Assembly (NCBI GenBank): GCA_009823505.1
Contig: VZQC01013847.1
Span: forward strand, 712,813-776,812
Direction of reading: 5' to 3'
DNA from: Rhizomys pruinosus
Lineage: Eukaryota > Chordata > Mammalia > Rodentia > Spalacidae
DNA length: 64,000 nt
The translations under genes were made by a program, and so were the position numbers. The notes under the pieces were generated by a model. It saw nothing but the letters and a program-made list of their open reading frames with translations, was not told the origin of the DNA and did not search any database. Below are positions 11,270-23,500 of the stretch, piece by piece (positions within the stretch are counted from its first letter, which is position 1; every line of letters starts with the position of its first letter).

Positions 11270-11497
11270 GGCCTCGAAGAACAATCCAGAGCAGCGCAGG
11301 ATGCGTCCTGAGAGAATGCGGGCGGTTGTGCAACCCCCGGCCGCGGAGGAGTCCCAAGCTTTTGAACCTGCACAGCAGGGCGCCAGTGCGCAGGCCCAGC
11401 TCGTCCTCCCGCACTGTTTAATCCCAGAATCCCTAGCTGTGGCCTCAGAGCGGCCGCACAGTTTGGAAGCCGCGGCGGCTGGTGCGGCGGCGTCAAA
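11270..11497 (+). promoter_or_regulatory. KLHL11: CpG-rich promoter and 5' UTR of KLHL11
   Basis: Abrupt shift from AT/SINE-rich DNA to GC- and CpG-dense sequence that continues through exon 1 to about 12180, as in a CpG-island promoter. There is no obvious TATA box. An NRF1-like half site (agtgcgcaggc) lies near 11385. The start of transcription cannot be set from sequence. Confidence 0.6.
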
Positions 11498-12187
11498 ATG
11501 GCGGCGGCGGTGGCGGCGGCAGCTGCTGCAGCGGCGGCGGCAGCGTCCCTCCAGGTGCTGGAGATGGAGAGCATGGAGACTGCGGCCGCTGGGGCCGCGG
11601 GCCTGGCCGCCGAGGTGCGAGGCAGCGGCACGGTGGACTTCGGGTCCGGAATCTCTGCCATGGAGGCGAGCGGGGGCGACCCGGGCCCTGAGGCCGAGGA
11701 CTTCGAGTGCAGCTCCCACTGCTCCGAGCTGTCCTGGCGGCAGAACGAGCAACGGCGCCAAGGCCTGTTCTGCGACATCACCCTGTGCTTTGGCGGGGCC
11801 GGAGGTCGCGAGTTCCGGGCCCACCGCTCGGTGCTGGCCGCCGCCACCGAGTACTTCACACCCTTGCTTTCGGGTCAGTTTTCCGAGTCGCGCTCGGGCC
11901 GTGTGGAGATGCGCAAGTGGAGCTCGGAGCCGGGGCCCGAACCCGACACGGTGGAAGCAGTTATCGAGTACATGTACACTGGGCGCATCCGAGTGAGCAC
12001 CGGCAGCGTGCACGAGGTCCTGGAGCTGGCCGACAGGTAGGCTGCGGCGGCCGAGCTGGGAGTGGGGGCCGCGGCGGAGGTGCGGGGCCTTTCCTGCGCC
12101 CCAACCGCGCCTGGCACCCAGGATGCCCTGCAGGGCCGGCGAAGGCGCAGTGCGCGGGGGAGGGGGAGAGACGCGCAGATTCCAGGT

Positions 12188-12218
<31 letters not shown>

Positions 12219-15200
12219 AAGGCGGTGAAGAGCAAAGTCAGTGTGTGCTGACTGATGTGATGATATTAAAAAGGAGGAAAAAATAAATAAATAAAAAGGA
12301 GGGAAAGACTCGCTGCTGAGGGGTGGGCAAGAACGTTCCGGAGGAGGTGTGACGTTTAAACCGACCTCCGAATGGCTAGAAAACTGGCTTGCAAAGGTGG
12401 GGAATGAACATTCTAGACTGCGCCAAGGGCCTCAGGCAGGCTCCTGCGTGGCTTAGAGAAGGGACTTTTTTTTTTTAAAGGCGAATCCAGGGAGCCTAGA
12501 TCTGCTGAAGGGGGTGTGTGAGATACATTGGAAAAAGGGGTCTGGAATATTACTGTGGGTAGAGAAGTGATCTGCTTTAAATAATTTAAAAGGTTCTTCT
12601 GCTGACATGGAAAAAAGATTGTAGTAAGCAGGAAAGGATGCTCCAGAGATGCGTTATAACGGGAGGTAGGTGGATGCCATGTATGAAGATAAGGGTGTTT
12701 GGGTAGTATTGCTACTGAGCCTTCAACAAACACCTCTTGAGTAGTAAGTAGACACTGGACTCTTAACGTTGTGGAGATAGAGCAGTGATCAAAACAGATG
12801 AAAGTCCCTTTGTTAAGTGTGGTGGTGCTGCTGGCCTGATCCTTGCCATGTAGACCAGGCATCTCACAGACATCCTCTTGTCTCTGCCTCCCGTGTGCTA
12901 GGATTAAAGGCGTGCACCATCAAGCTGGTGAAGGGTTGATAATGTTCCGAAGACATTTAGCCAAGGAATGAAGGAGGCAAGGTTGAGAGATTGGGGACAA
13001 CGGTGCAGAGCCCCCAGGCGGAGCGCTGGAGAACAGCAAGGGCCTCTTTTAGCTGGAGGGACAGAGGCCGAATGAAAGGAGGATTAGTGGTGGTGAGGAT
13101 GGATCTCTTACGTCCTTCCTTGTTGGCATTTAGGAAGAATTGAGCTGGTATGTTCCTGGTATCCTGGTCTTGGGGGAGAAGGCAGAGATAGACTGTTCCT
13201 GGAAGTGGATGAGCTTCAGATTCAGTGAGACCTTGACTCAAAAAATAAAGGTAGAGGGCTGGAGAGATGGCCTAGCGGTTAAGAGCGCCGACCGCTCTTG
13301 CAGAGGACCCGGGTTCGATCCCCAGCACCCACACAACGGCTGAGAACCATCTGTAACTCCAATTCCAGGAGAACTCCAGTTCCAGGGGAATCCGACACCC
13401 TCTTCTGACCTCCGCGGCATTGTACGACACAGGTGCACAAACTTGCATGCAGGCAGTACATTCATACACATACAGAAATAAAATTAATAAAAAAATAAAT
13501 TAATTAATTAATTAATAAAGGTAGAGAGTAGGTAAGGAAAGATACCCATTGAAACCCTGGGCCTCTACCCGCATGCAGAAGATGTGGGAAATGAAGACCA
13601 GCTTTGGGAGGAAAGTTAGTTTGGACTTGGTCAAGATGTCTGGGTAGACAATTGGATAGAAGAGCATTGGGCCTCTAAATCAAGTTATAAAAACAATCAT
13701 GGAAGCCGGGCATGGTGGCACACGCCTATAATCCCAGCACTCAGGAGGCAGAGCCAGAGAGAGGCAGATCTCTGTGAGTTCAAGGCCAGCCTGGTCTACA
13801 GAGCAGGCTCCAGGCCAGCTGGGACTAAAGGGAGACCCTGTCTCTAAAAGATGACCCCCCCTCCCAAAAAAAATCATGGAAATCAAGGGAAGAAACAGCC
13901 TGACAAATAGGGAGTGCCTTAAAGGAAGGGACATTTCTATCCTATCAGATACTGAGAGTACATAAATCTTTATATTGAGAAGAAAAAAAAAAAAAAAGAG
14001 CCAGAAGTAGTGGCACGTGCCTATAAGCCCAATTCTTGAGAGACTAAATCAGGAGGATAGAGAGTTCTAGATCTGTTTAGGCTACATGTGTCTCAAAAAA
14101 ATCAAGCAAAAACCAAAAGGGTAGCATTAGACGGAAGGTAGAGATCCATGCAGATTGGGGAAAACTGCATATAAATGATGATTAAAGGCAGTGTAGACTG
14201 ATCTCATAGAAGCCTAAAAAGGACATGTCTAGGAGGGGCTAGACAACTAATGAGCAATCACTGGAGGTCTGTGTTGGTGTTGACAAGATGCAGCTAAATG
14301 TTTCCCTTAGAGGGATTAGGCTTGAGGCTGAATGCCTATTTGGAATGCATAAGGCCCTGTGTTCGAGCCCCAGCTCCACAGATAAATAGGATCAGAAAAA
14401 TGATATACATGTGAGAATGTTTGGGGAAGAGTCAGGGAAATTTTTTGTCCTTTATTAACTCTAAAGTAGGAGATAGTAGAAGATGTTATATACTGAAAAA
14501 AAATAATTCTGTGGAAAAAGAAACATTGGTATCACAAGAGTAGGGGAGTGGCTACAGTAGTAGTTTCTAAACCAAGGAAGGGTAGAATCCATATAAAAAT
14601 TTTTTTTTAATTTTTTTTTTTTAATTTATTTTTGTATGTGTATGAATATATTGTCTGCATGCAGGTCTGTGCACCCGTGTCGTGCAATGCCGCGGAGGTC
14701 AGAAGAGGGTCTCGGATTCCCCTGGAACTGGAGCTCTCCTGGAATTGGAGTTACAGACGGTTCTTAGCCGCCATGTGGGTGCTGGGGATCGAACCCGGGT
14801 CCTCTGCAAGAGCATTGGTGCTCTTAACCGCTAGGCTATCTCTCCAGCCCCGAATCCATATAAAATTGGAAAGATTGTGTGATGTACACTGTAATTCCAG
14901 CACTTAAAAGGCTGAGGCAGATGTAGGCCAGTCTCAAATTAAGTAAATAAGGGCCGGAGATGTAGCTCAGTTGGTAGAGTACTTGCTTCGTATACACAAA
15001 GTTTTAGGTTTGATCCCCAGCATAACATAAACCAGGTGTGGTGCCACTCAGGTCCTCTGCAAGAGTAGTATACACTCAACTGCTGAGCCATCTCTCAGCC
15101 CCATGAAATTTAAATAGATATAAAACTAGATGCATATCATAAATACATGTGTATATAAATTATGATGTAAAGCTATAAAAGCACCAGCAATTTGCCAATT

Positions 15201-18200
15201 AAATAGAAACGCCTATAAAACGAATACAGTTTAACATTTCAAAAAATAGCACTTGGGAGGCAGAGGGAGTTGGATCTCTGTGAGTTCAAGGCCATCCTGG
15301 TCTACATAGGGAGCTCCAGGCCAGCTCCGACTAAAGGGAGACCCTGTCTCAAAAAGACAAAAAACAAAGCAAAACAAAACAAAAACTGGTTGGGGGCCAG
15401 AGCCATGGCTTAATGATTAAGCACTGGACCCAGGTTCAGTTCCCAGCACCCACATGACAGCTAACAACCATCTGAAACTCCAGTTCCAAGGAATCTGACA
15501 CCCTCTTCTGGCCTCCAAGGGCATTGCACACATATGGTGCACTTAATACATTCAGGCAAAACACTCATACACATAAAATTTTTAAAAATTAAAAAAAATA
15601 ATTTGGGACAGATGTGGCGCACGCCTTGAATTCCAGCGCTCAGGAGGCAGAGGCAAGCACATCTCTGTGAGTTCCAGGCCATCTGGGACTAAAGGGAGAC
15701 TATCTCAAAAAGACACACAAAAAAAAATGTTTGGACTGGGAAGGAAGATACAGGGTGCAGGCCAATCAGCTTGCTCAAAGCTTGGGCCATCAGTTAGAAT
15801 CAGGGTAGAGTGAGTATAGAACTAGGGAAGGTTTGTTGAATGAAACTCCAAAGAGAAGGGTTATTGTCAGCTGTGTTTATGTCTGTTGTGTGATACTGTT
15901 TTTCAGATTTGCCCCACTTTTATTTAGGAGTCCAGTGAGGAGGAGAGAATACTCATATCAATTTACTTAAAATTCTTAACTTTGGGGCTGGAGAGATAGC
16001 CTAGTGGTTAAGAGCACCGACTGCTCTTGCAGAGGACCTGGGTTCGATCCCCAGCACCCACATGGCGGCTGAGAACTGTCTATAACTCCAGTTCCAGGAG
16101 AACTCCAGTTCCAGGGGAATCCGAGACCCTCTTCTGACCTCCGTGGCGGGTGCACAAACCTACATGCAGGCAGTACATTCATATACATACAAAAATAAAT
16201 AAAATTTAAAAAATAATAATAATAAAATAAAATTCTTAACTTTTCTCCATTTTTCACTGACACTATTCTAAGCACCTGTAACAATTTAATGTCATGAGCT
16301 CTGAGGCCAGGATTACCTTCTCTCTACCCATATATACCATTTGTGATCCAGCCCTTCATGGCACTTGGAAAGATCAGAAATAATAGGATGAGCCAGATCT
16401 GTTAGCAGATGCCTGTAATCACGGCTACTTAGGAGGCTGAGGCAGAAAGAGGGATCACAGGTTCAAAGCCAACCTGGGCAACTTAGACCCTGTCTCAAAA
16501 ACCCAAACAAACAAAAAACCAGTGGGGCAGAATGCCTTCCTACCATGTGTGAAGCCCTGAGCTGAATACTCAGTACTTGAGTAAATCTAGATGTGCCCAG
16601 TACAGTGCCCCTCACATGACAGCTATTGTTTTCATAGAGCAGTGCTTCCCAAAGCCTGGCTAAGGACTGCCCAGAACTGGTTGCTACATAGGAGCTCAAG
16701 GCAGTCTGGGAATCAAATGGCCCTAGACCCAGACTTGTCTGCAGTCCTCTAGAGCCCTTACCCACTCCACCTTGTCTTTGCTTTATCTCTAAGATGGAAT
16801 GTTTCTTTTTAAGAGGAGGAAGAGAGCTTGTCTTACTTTTTTTGGGGGGAGGGGCTCTTTTTGAGACAGGGTGTCCCTTTAGTCCCAGCTGGCCTGGAAC
16901 TCACAGAAATCCATCTGACTCTGCCTCCTGAGTGCTGGGATTAAAGGTGTGCGTCACCACACTCAGCTACTTTAATTTTGTATAAGTAGTTGTTAAGTAC
17001 AGTGACCATAATAACAAACCATTATTGAATGGAAATGGGCCCCTATGATGAAGTCGTTCTTTGATTGCTTCTCAGTTATGAAGTCTTTTTTATAGCCATG
17101 ATTACAAATTGGCTACCACCCTTGGGCTATGGGCTGGAGAGATGGTTCAGTAGTTAAGAGCACTGTCTGCTCTTGCAGAGGACCCAGGTTCGATTCCCAG
17201 CACCCGCAAGGTTACTAACAGCCATCTGTAACTCCAGGGGATCCAGCACCCTCTTCCGGCCGGGCATTGCACGGCATGGGTGCAGTACACTCATACACAT
17301 AAAATAAAGATAATTTTTTTTAATTGGCTGCCACCCTTGGGCTAAATGCTACTAGATTTATAATTGGAGGTAACACTTTGTGTTGTTTTAGTTTATATGA
17401 ATTTAGGTGTGCAGTTAATCAGTAACATCCCAAACTACTTTCTTTTTTTTCCAGCTAGACTATCTTATATGTTTTTTGTTGTTGTGTGTCTATTTTTTTT
17501 CCTGGCTTTTACAGATATTTGAGTTTATCTTGCTATCCCTATTTTAATGAGAACCCAGCCAAAGGCATAGTCCCTTAGTATCCCACCATCTATGGTTGCC
17601 CAAAGAGATGAAGAAGAGATGAAAATCTGTGACCAAACAGCCTCCCGGAAGTCACAGTTTCTGCCTGGCATTTTTTGTGTACGAGTGTATTGCCTGCATG
17701 TGTGTAAGTGCACCCATGTCATGCAGTGCCCCAGGAAGTCAGAAGAGGGTATTGGATTGCCCTGAAACTGGACAGTTGTTAGCCACCCTGTAGGTACTAT
17801 GAATCAAATCCTGATCCTGCCGGGCATGGTGGTGCATTCCTTTAATCCTAGCACTTGGGAGGCAGAGGCAGGCGGATCTTTGTGAGTTCAAGGCCAGCCT
17901 GGTCTACAGAGTGAGTTCCAGGACAGCTGGGGCTACAGGGAGACCCTGTCTCAAAAAGACAAAAAAAAAAAATCCTGATCCTTTGTAAGAGTAACCAGTG
18001 ATCTTAACTGTTGAACCATCTCTCCAGTCCCTCTAGTTTAGACTATATAGTCATACTGAATAAAACCTTTTCACCAAGAGACCCTGTCTCATTTAAGAAG
18101 GCCAAAGCCTTAGCCGGGCATGGTGGCACATTGCCTTTAATCCTACCACTTGGGAGGCAGAGGCAGGCGAATCTTTATGAGTTCAAGGCCAGCCTGGTCT

Positions 18201-20532
18201 ACAGAGTGAGTTCCAGGACAGCTGGGGCTACAGGGAGACAAAAAAAAGAAAAAGAAGGCCAAAGTCTTAAATGAGTGGTCATGCATGCTTATAATCCTTA
18301 GCACTTGGGTAGTAAGAAGCAGGAAGATCAGGAGTTTGGTCATTCACAGTTATGCATTTAAGGGCAGCCTGGGCTACATGTGATTCTGTTTCAAAATACA
18401 AAGAAGAGCCAGACATGGTTAGTGAACAACTTTAATCCCAGGTACTTGGGAGGCAGAGGCAGGTAGATTTCTGAGTTTGAGGCCAGCCTGGTGTTCAAGA
18501 ACAGCTGGGGCTACATACTGAGATCCTGGGGTGGGGGGGTGAGGACATGAGAATGTGTGGTATGTGGGTACGTGTGCCACAGTGCACATCTGGAGGTCAG
18601 AGGATACCTTTGAGGAGTTGATTCTCTTCTTCCGTCTTTTTTTTTTTTTTTGTATGTGTATGAATGTACTGTCTGCTTGCAGGTCTGTGCACCCGTGTTG
18701 TGCAATGCCATGGAGGTCAGAAGAGGGTCTCGGATTCCCCTGGAACTGGAGTTCTCCTGGAATTGGAGTTACAGATGGTTCTTAGCCGCCATGTGGGTGC
18801 TGGGGATCGAACCCGGGTCCTCTGCAAGAGCAGTTGGTGCTCTTAACCGCTAGGCTATCTCTCCAGCCCTCTTCTTCAGTCTTTACTTGGGTTCCAAAAT
18901 GCAAAATACATACATTTCAGAATTAATCTTTTCTCTTTTTTTGATCCTAGATTCCTGTTACTTCGTTTAAAAGAATTTTGTGGAGAATTTCTCAAGAAAA
19001 AGCTTCATCTCTCAAATTGTGTGGCCATTCATAGCTTAGCTCACATGTATACCCTAAGCCAGCTTGCTCTGAAAGCTGCTGATATGATACGGAGAAATTT
19101 CTATAAAGTCATTCAGGATGAAGAGTTCTATACTTTACCTTTCCATCTCATTCGAGACTGGCTTTCGGACTTAGAAATCACAGTTGATTCTGAAGAGGTT
19201 CTCTTTGAAACGGTTTTGAAGTGGGTTCAGAGAAATGCTGAAGAAAGAGAGAGATACTTTGAAGAACTTTTCAAATTGCTCCGGTTGTCCCAGATGAAAC
19301 CTACCTACCTTACTCGGCACGTCAAACCGGAGAGGCTGGTGGCCAATAACGAAGTTTGTGTCAAGCTGGTGGCCGACGCAGTAGAGAGGCATGCACTCAG
19401 AGCAGAGAACCTACAGTCTGGCGCACTCCAGCATCCCGCCGCTCATGTCTCACTGTTACCTCGCTATGGGCAAAACATGGATGTGATCATGGTTATTGGA
19501 GGTGTGTCAGAAGGAGGAGACTATTTAAGTGAATGCGTGGGATATTTTGTAGATGAGGATAGATGGGTAAATCTGCCCCACATTCATAACCACCTGGATG
19601 GACATGCCGTTGCCGTGACAGAATCTTATGTGTACGTTGCTGGATCAATGGAGCCAGGCTTTGCTAAAACAGTGGAAAGGTACAACCCAAATTTGAATAC
19701 ATGGGAACATGTTTGTAGTCTGATGACAAGAAAGCATTCTTTTGGACTAACGGAAGTCAAAGGGAAGCTGTATAGCATTGGAGGACATGGGAATTTTAGT
19801 CCTGGTTTTAAAGATGTGACTGTTTACAATCCTGAGCTTGATAAATGGCACAACTTAGAGTCAGCACCAAAGATTCTTCGAGATGTCAAAGCACTAGCCA
19901 TTGAAGACCGGTTTGTGTACATTGCCGCCCGCACTCCTGTGGACCGGGACACTGAGGATGGGTTGAAGGCTGTCATTACGTGCTATGATACAGAGACTCG
20001 ACAGTGGCAAGATGTGGAATCTTTGCCACTTATTGACAATTACTGTTTTTTCCAAATGTCTGTGGTCAATTCAAACTTCTACCAGACAGCATCGTGTTGT
20101 CCCAAGAGTTACTCTTTAGAAAATGAAGAAGCAGTAAGGAAAATTGCCAGCCAGGTGTCGGATGAGATCCTTGAAAGCTTGCCTCCAGAAGTCCTAAGCA
20201 TTGAAGGAGCAGCCATCTGCTACTACAAAGACGACGTCTTCATTATTGGAGGCTGGAAAAACAGTGATGATATTGACAAACAGTATCGAAAGGAAGCCTA
20301 CCGATACTGTGCTGAGAGGAAGCGGTGGATGCTCCTTCCTCCCATGCCACAGCCTCGTTGTAGAGCCACTGCCTGTCACATCAGGATCCCATACCGGTAT
20401 TTGCATGGCACACAGAGATACCCTATGCCTCAAAACTTAATGTGGCAGAAGGACCGCATCAGACAAATGCAAGAAATACATCGGCATGCCCTCAACATGC
20501 GGCGAGTTCCAAGCTCCCAGATTGAGTGCTGA
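11498..20532 (+). CDS. KLHL11: Kelch-like protein 11 (BTB-BACK-kelch adaptor of CUL3), complete
   Basis: Substrate adaptor for a Cullin-3 ubiquitin ligase. In humans it is also the target of autoantibodies in a seminoma-linked encephalitis. Two exons: 11498-12036 and 18951-20532 (stop TGA), joined through a split Arg180 codon to 706 residues; human KLHL11 has 708. The start is the ATG opening a poly-alanine stretch (residues 2-17). Order: Ala-rich low-complexity N terminus (1 to about 70), BTB domain (about 78-180; FCDITLCF at 91-98, FRAHRSVL and TPLLSGQF), BACK domain (about 185-290), and kelch propeller (about 355 to 670). The kelch repeats are diverged: VIMVIGG, LYSIGG and VFIIGG keep the Gly-Gly pair, while others (VYVAGS, VYIAAR) have lost it. 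A basic tail follows, ending SSQIEC. Exon 1 is GC-rich and exon 2 AT-richer. Identification is firm. Confidence 0.98.
12037..13243. other. 5' part of KLHL11 intron, mostly unique sequence
   Basis: CpG-rich to about 12180, then unremarkable. It holds only a B1 fragment (-) at about 12852-12927. I see no exon or RNA gene here. Confidence 0.7.
12186..12222. repeat. GAGA/GACA simple repeat
   Basis: gagagagaga followed by five gaca units, in the KLHL11 intron just after exon 1. Confidence 0.85.
13257..13513 (+). mobile_element. Young B2-type SINE with target-site duplication
   Basis: Full-length element of the young subfamily (gatggcctagcggttaagag, duplicated aactccaattccaggag). The target-site duplication aataaaggtagag lies at 13244-13256 and 13514-13526; the tail carries an AATT repeat. 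Confidence 0.93.
13703..13850 (+). mobile_element. B1 SINE
   Basis: From gccgggcatggtggcacacg to ggagaccctgtctctaaaag. Confidence 0.92.
14000..14104 (+). mobile_element. Old B1-like fragment
   Basis: Weak match only: ggcacgtgcctataagccc and aggaggatagagagttctag, ending in an A-rich stretch. Confidence 0.5.
14600..14850 (-). mobile_element. Young B2-type SINE, reverse, with target-site duplication
   Basis: Reverse copy of the young subfamily ending ctatctctccagcccc. A 14-bp duplication gaatccatataaaa lies at 14585-14598 and 14852-14865. Confidence 0.93.
14951..15101 (+). mobile_element. ID-like SINE and reverse B2 fragment
   Basis: 14951-15028 has a tRNA-like A and B box (tgtagctcagttggtagagt, ggtttgatccccagc) typical of ID/B4 elements; a B2 head fragment (-) follows at about 15045-15101. 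It is not a tRNA gene: there is no cloverleaf 3' half. A small B1-like piece precedes it at about 14878-14940. Confidence 0.7.
15249..15718 (+). mobile_element. B1, B2 and B1 SINE cluster
   Basis: 5'-truncated B1 at about 15249-15362, a diverged B2 at about 15391-15590, and a B1 with an internal deletion at about 15605-15718. Confidence 0.82.
15984..16228 (+). mobile_element. Young B2-type SINE with target-site duplication
   Basis: Full-length, with two ccagttccagg blocks. The duplication aaaattcttaacttt lies at 15969-15983 and 16229-16243. Confidence 0.93.
16391..16577 (+). mobile_element. Old B1/B4-like composite
   Basis: Alu/B1-like text (gatgcctgtaatcacggcta, gcaacttagaccctgtctca) followed by an ID-like tail. 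Diverged, so boundaries are uncertain. Confidence 0.55.
16856..16967 (-). mobile_element. B1 SINE, reverse
   Basis: From ctctttttgagacagggtg to gtgcgtcaccacactcagc, with an internal deletion. Confidence 0.87.
17131..17319 (+). mobile_element. B2-type SINE with long target-site duplication
   Basis: Single-block B2. It is flanked by a 23-bp direct repeat at 17107-17129 and 17322-17344 with one mismatch (ggctaccaccc versus ggctgccaccc), so it is somewhat older than the perfect-repeat copies. Confidence 0.9.
17671..18030 (-). mobile_element. Reverse B2 interrupted by a forward B1
   Basis: B2 (-) sequence 17671-17817 stops at aatcctgatcc and resumes with the same aatcctgatcc at about 17972, ending ccatctctccagtcc. 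The B1 (+) at 17818-17971 fills the gap, so B1 inserted into a pre-existing B2 with an 11-bp duplication. Confidence 0.9.
18111..18525 (+). mobile_element. Three B1-type SINEs
   Basis: A recent B1 at about 18111-18245, flanked by aaggccaaag repeats; a diverged one at about 18278-18400; another at about 18405-18525. Confidence 0.8.
18637..18870 (-). mobile_element. Young B2-type SINE, reverse
   Basis: Reverse young-subfamily copy with a poly(T) start and ctatctctccagccc end, flanked by ctcttcttccgtctt and ctcttcttcagtctt. It ends 80 bp before KLHL11 exon 2. An older reverse B2 scrap lies just upstream (about 18541-18630). Confidence 0.9.
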
Positions 20533-23500
20533 GCTCTCTGGTGCGTTCATCTCCACACTCCTGTTCCCCGTTGCCTGAGGCTGCAGATCCCTGGACTGTT
20601 ACTTGGAAAAGTATGTCAATAACTTATTTTCTAGTTGGACTGATCGTTACTCTATAAAAAGAAAGCTAAAAACCGAATAGAAAACTCAGTTCAAAACGAG
20701 GTCATTTTTTGTTAGGTTGCATCTTATCTGTCTTTGGTTTGTGTTTGTGTATTAGCAAGAAAGACCTTATTAAGCATAGTGGGAAAGCAGGTCTTGGGCA
20801 TTTTTCTGCCAGCTGTAGCTCTTTTGTCTTAAGGACTTGTTAGGTTTGGGCTTTAAGCACCACTTTTATTTGCACATTTACTTTGATATTCCTTTAATTT
20901 TTTATGGAACGGTTGAGTCAACAAGATCAGAATTTATACATTAAGCTCTCATTTGCAGAAGGTATGTGCAATAGTGAGACTGAATTCTGAAGTAAAAGCA
21001 CAATATTTCAGCAGGATTGGTATAGAATGCTGGCTTTTATGTTTTGTATGTGCTTATTTACAGATGCGATTTTGTTTATTAGAAGAGGTGAGTGCTTAGA
21101 AATTTATGGCTGGCACACAAATGTTTGGGTTTTTTTCTTCCACAGCGGTTTATAAACTTTAAGCCATTGTTCTCAGATGGTGATGGCTGGCAAAGGTGTT
21201 GATCTTTAACTGATTGGCTACAGAGAAAGTCACTTAGGTGAAATTTGTTTCTCAGAAAAAAGAAGGGAGAGTGTAGGCTGAGAAAGCAAAAGAAGTTAAA
21301 CATTTTGAAGCGTTGAGGCTGCTAGTGAGTATAAATATGCCTGTGACAATCAGTACTCCATACCTTCTGTTTTAATTGTTGGCTCCTATATAGGATCTTT
21401 ATCAGTTCTTTCTCCAAGAAACATTTTTCAAAGTAGGAAGGAAGTAACAGTTGAGAAAAATACTGCTAAGGACTTTCATTGGAATTTTATCTGAGCCCAG
21501 AATACTAAATTTGGGTACATACTTTTTAGATCTTAAAATTTTAAAGTTTCCACATAGTATATTTAAGGGGAAACTGTTAAAATGTCATATAAAACAGTTC
21601 AGTAAATAAAATGTCAGTAAATAAAAATTTTTTTCCCTAAAATCAGTACATATTTTTATTTTCCCTAAAGTAAGTCTTGACTTACATATAGACTCTGAGT
21701 GTTAAGCTCCAAAGGCCCAAGAATCAAGTTCAGCAGCAGCTGCTTCTGCCTCCTGTTGTGTATTTTACCAGTTTTCTCTGCTTTTGTTTAGCTTATGTGA
21801 CAAAGTTGTAAGTTCACATTCTAATTTTTTCCTACTTTTCTCTCATTAGAATTTTCTTCAGCTATTATTTTAGAGAATTTGTATTCAAGATTTGTTAATT
21901 CTTAGTTCCCTTAGATATGTTACTAATTTCCCTTAGTAGTATTATTTATTTTTACTGCTTTTGCTTTTTTGAGGCAGGATCTCACTGTGTAGACCAAGTT
22001 GGCCCTGAATGCTCAGAGTTCCCTCCACCTGCCTCTGCCTCCACAGTGCTAGGATCAGGCGTACACCACCATACCTGGCTGATTTTCTCCACCTTCTGGT
22101 TTTGTCACACATTCTTGTCTGATGTTGGATGTGTAACACTTCTCTTTCCAGTGTCTTCTAGTCCTTGTTTGTCATATTGCTCTTGCATTATTTTTATTGG
22201 TGATATGTTACTGCTCACTACATTGAAATTTTATATTCAGATATTTGGAATATATACTTTCCCATTTTTCTTTAAGAGTCTGGATCATCTTTGTACTTAG
22301 TTTCGAGCTTCGTGTTCCTTTACCATAGCTTTTATCTTAGCTTTCAACTATAAGCTTTTGTAAGTGATCATGTGTCTTGGTGGAACTTTGTACAGCTTCT
22401 CTTTGTGGATCTTGCAACTCTTTCAGGTTTTGTTTTATATCACTTAATTCTGTATGTAATATCTCAAAAGACATTGTTTGATTCACTTTAGTCTCTTTGT
22501 TATAAAGCTCTTTTCCTGGTAATTGTATCTTAATTTTTTCATTAGCTGGCCTGGAACCAGGCTGGCCTCCATCTCACAAAGGTTCACCTGCCTGTGCCCC
22601 CCAAGTGCTGGGATTAAAGGTGTGCACAGCACCACGCCCAGCTCTTTTCTTTCTTTCTTTGTTTCATGGAAATCTCATTGTAATTATTCCCTCTCCATTT
22701 TTTTTATTTAATGTGATCTCATTTGTTTTATTGTTGATAGTCTTCTTGAGTACACTAATTTCATTTCCCACTTTTTTTCGTTCTTTCATCAGTTGTTCAT
22801 GATGCCTCGTTTCTGTTTGCCTCATGAATTAACTATATCCTGGAGTTTAAGCTACAAGCATCCTTGAAGTAGAGCTTTGGTAACTGAACATGGCTTCCCA
22901 AATGTTAGTGTAGTCAAATTTTTCTGGAACAGCATTTTTTTTCCTTTCCTCTTTCTTATTCAAGAGAGAACCATTCTGTTCTTCATTCTTTTCAGTAGGA
23001 AACTGCTGGTGATCAGTTCTCCCACTTTGTGGAGTTCATCTCTCACACCGTGGTCTGCAGCAGCTGGGCCAGCATCTCTGAACTTGTGTCACATTTATCC
23101 TTCTTGTCCCTTTACCTAAAGGCAGAACTTTTCACTCCCATCAATGACCTTTTCACACCTTTTTCCTTTGATATCTCACTTCTAAATTCTGTTTTGCTGG
23201 ACTGACTTTGAGACTCTCGTCTCTTTTCTTCATATTCAGAAAGGATTTCCACATCGATACAACATTGACAATCAGCAGCATGCTCTATTGCAGTTGATCC
23301 AGAGATAAAGCCTGTAGATAAAGCCTGTAGAAGACATCTAACTAGCTCTTTCAGTTCATTCACAGCTTATAGCATGTATGAGGGACGTTCTGTCCTATCA
23401 CTTGCTTGTCCATAAGTATTGTTCTTTCATAAAAATTATACTCTCTGCAGTTTACTGTATAGAAATGGTGTGAAGCCACTCTTGTTTCTTGCTTCAGTGT

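Noticed and set aside
11245..12235. Reverse-strand and alternative-frame ORFs of 204-324 codons in the KLHL11 CpG island
   Set aside because: GC-rich sequence lacks stops in several frames; only the plus-strand frame from 11498 encodes a recognisable BTB domain.
14951..15028. Possible tRNA gene (A and B box sequence)
   Set aside because: It has ID/B2-type promoter boxes but no complete cloverleaf or 3' half; the many similar hits are SINE heads.
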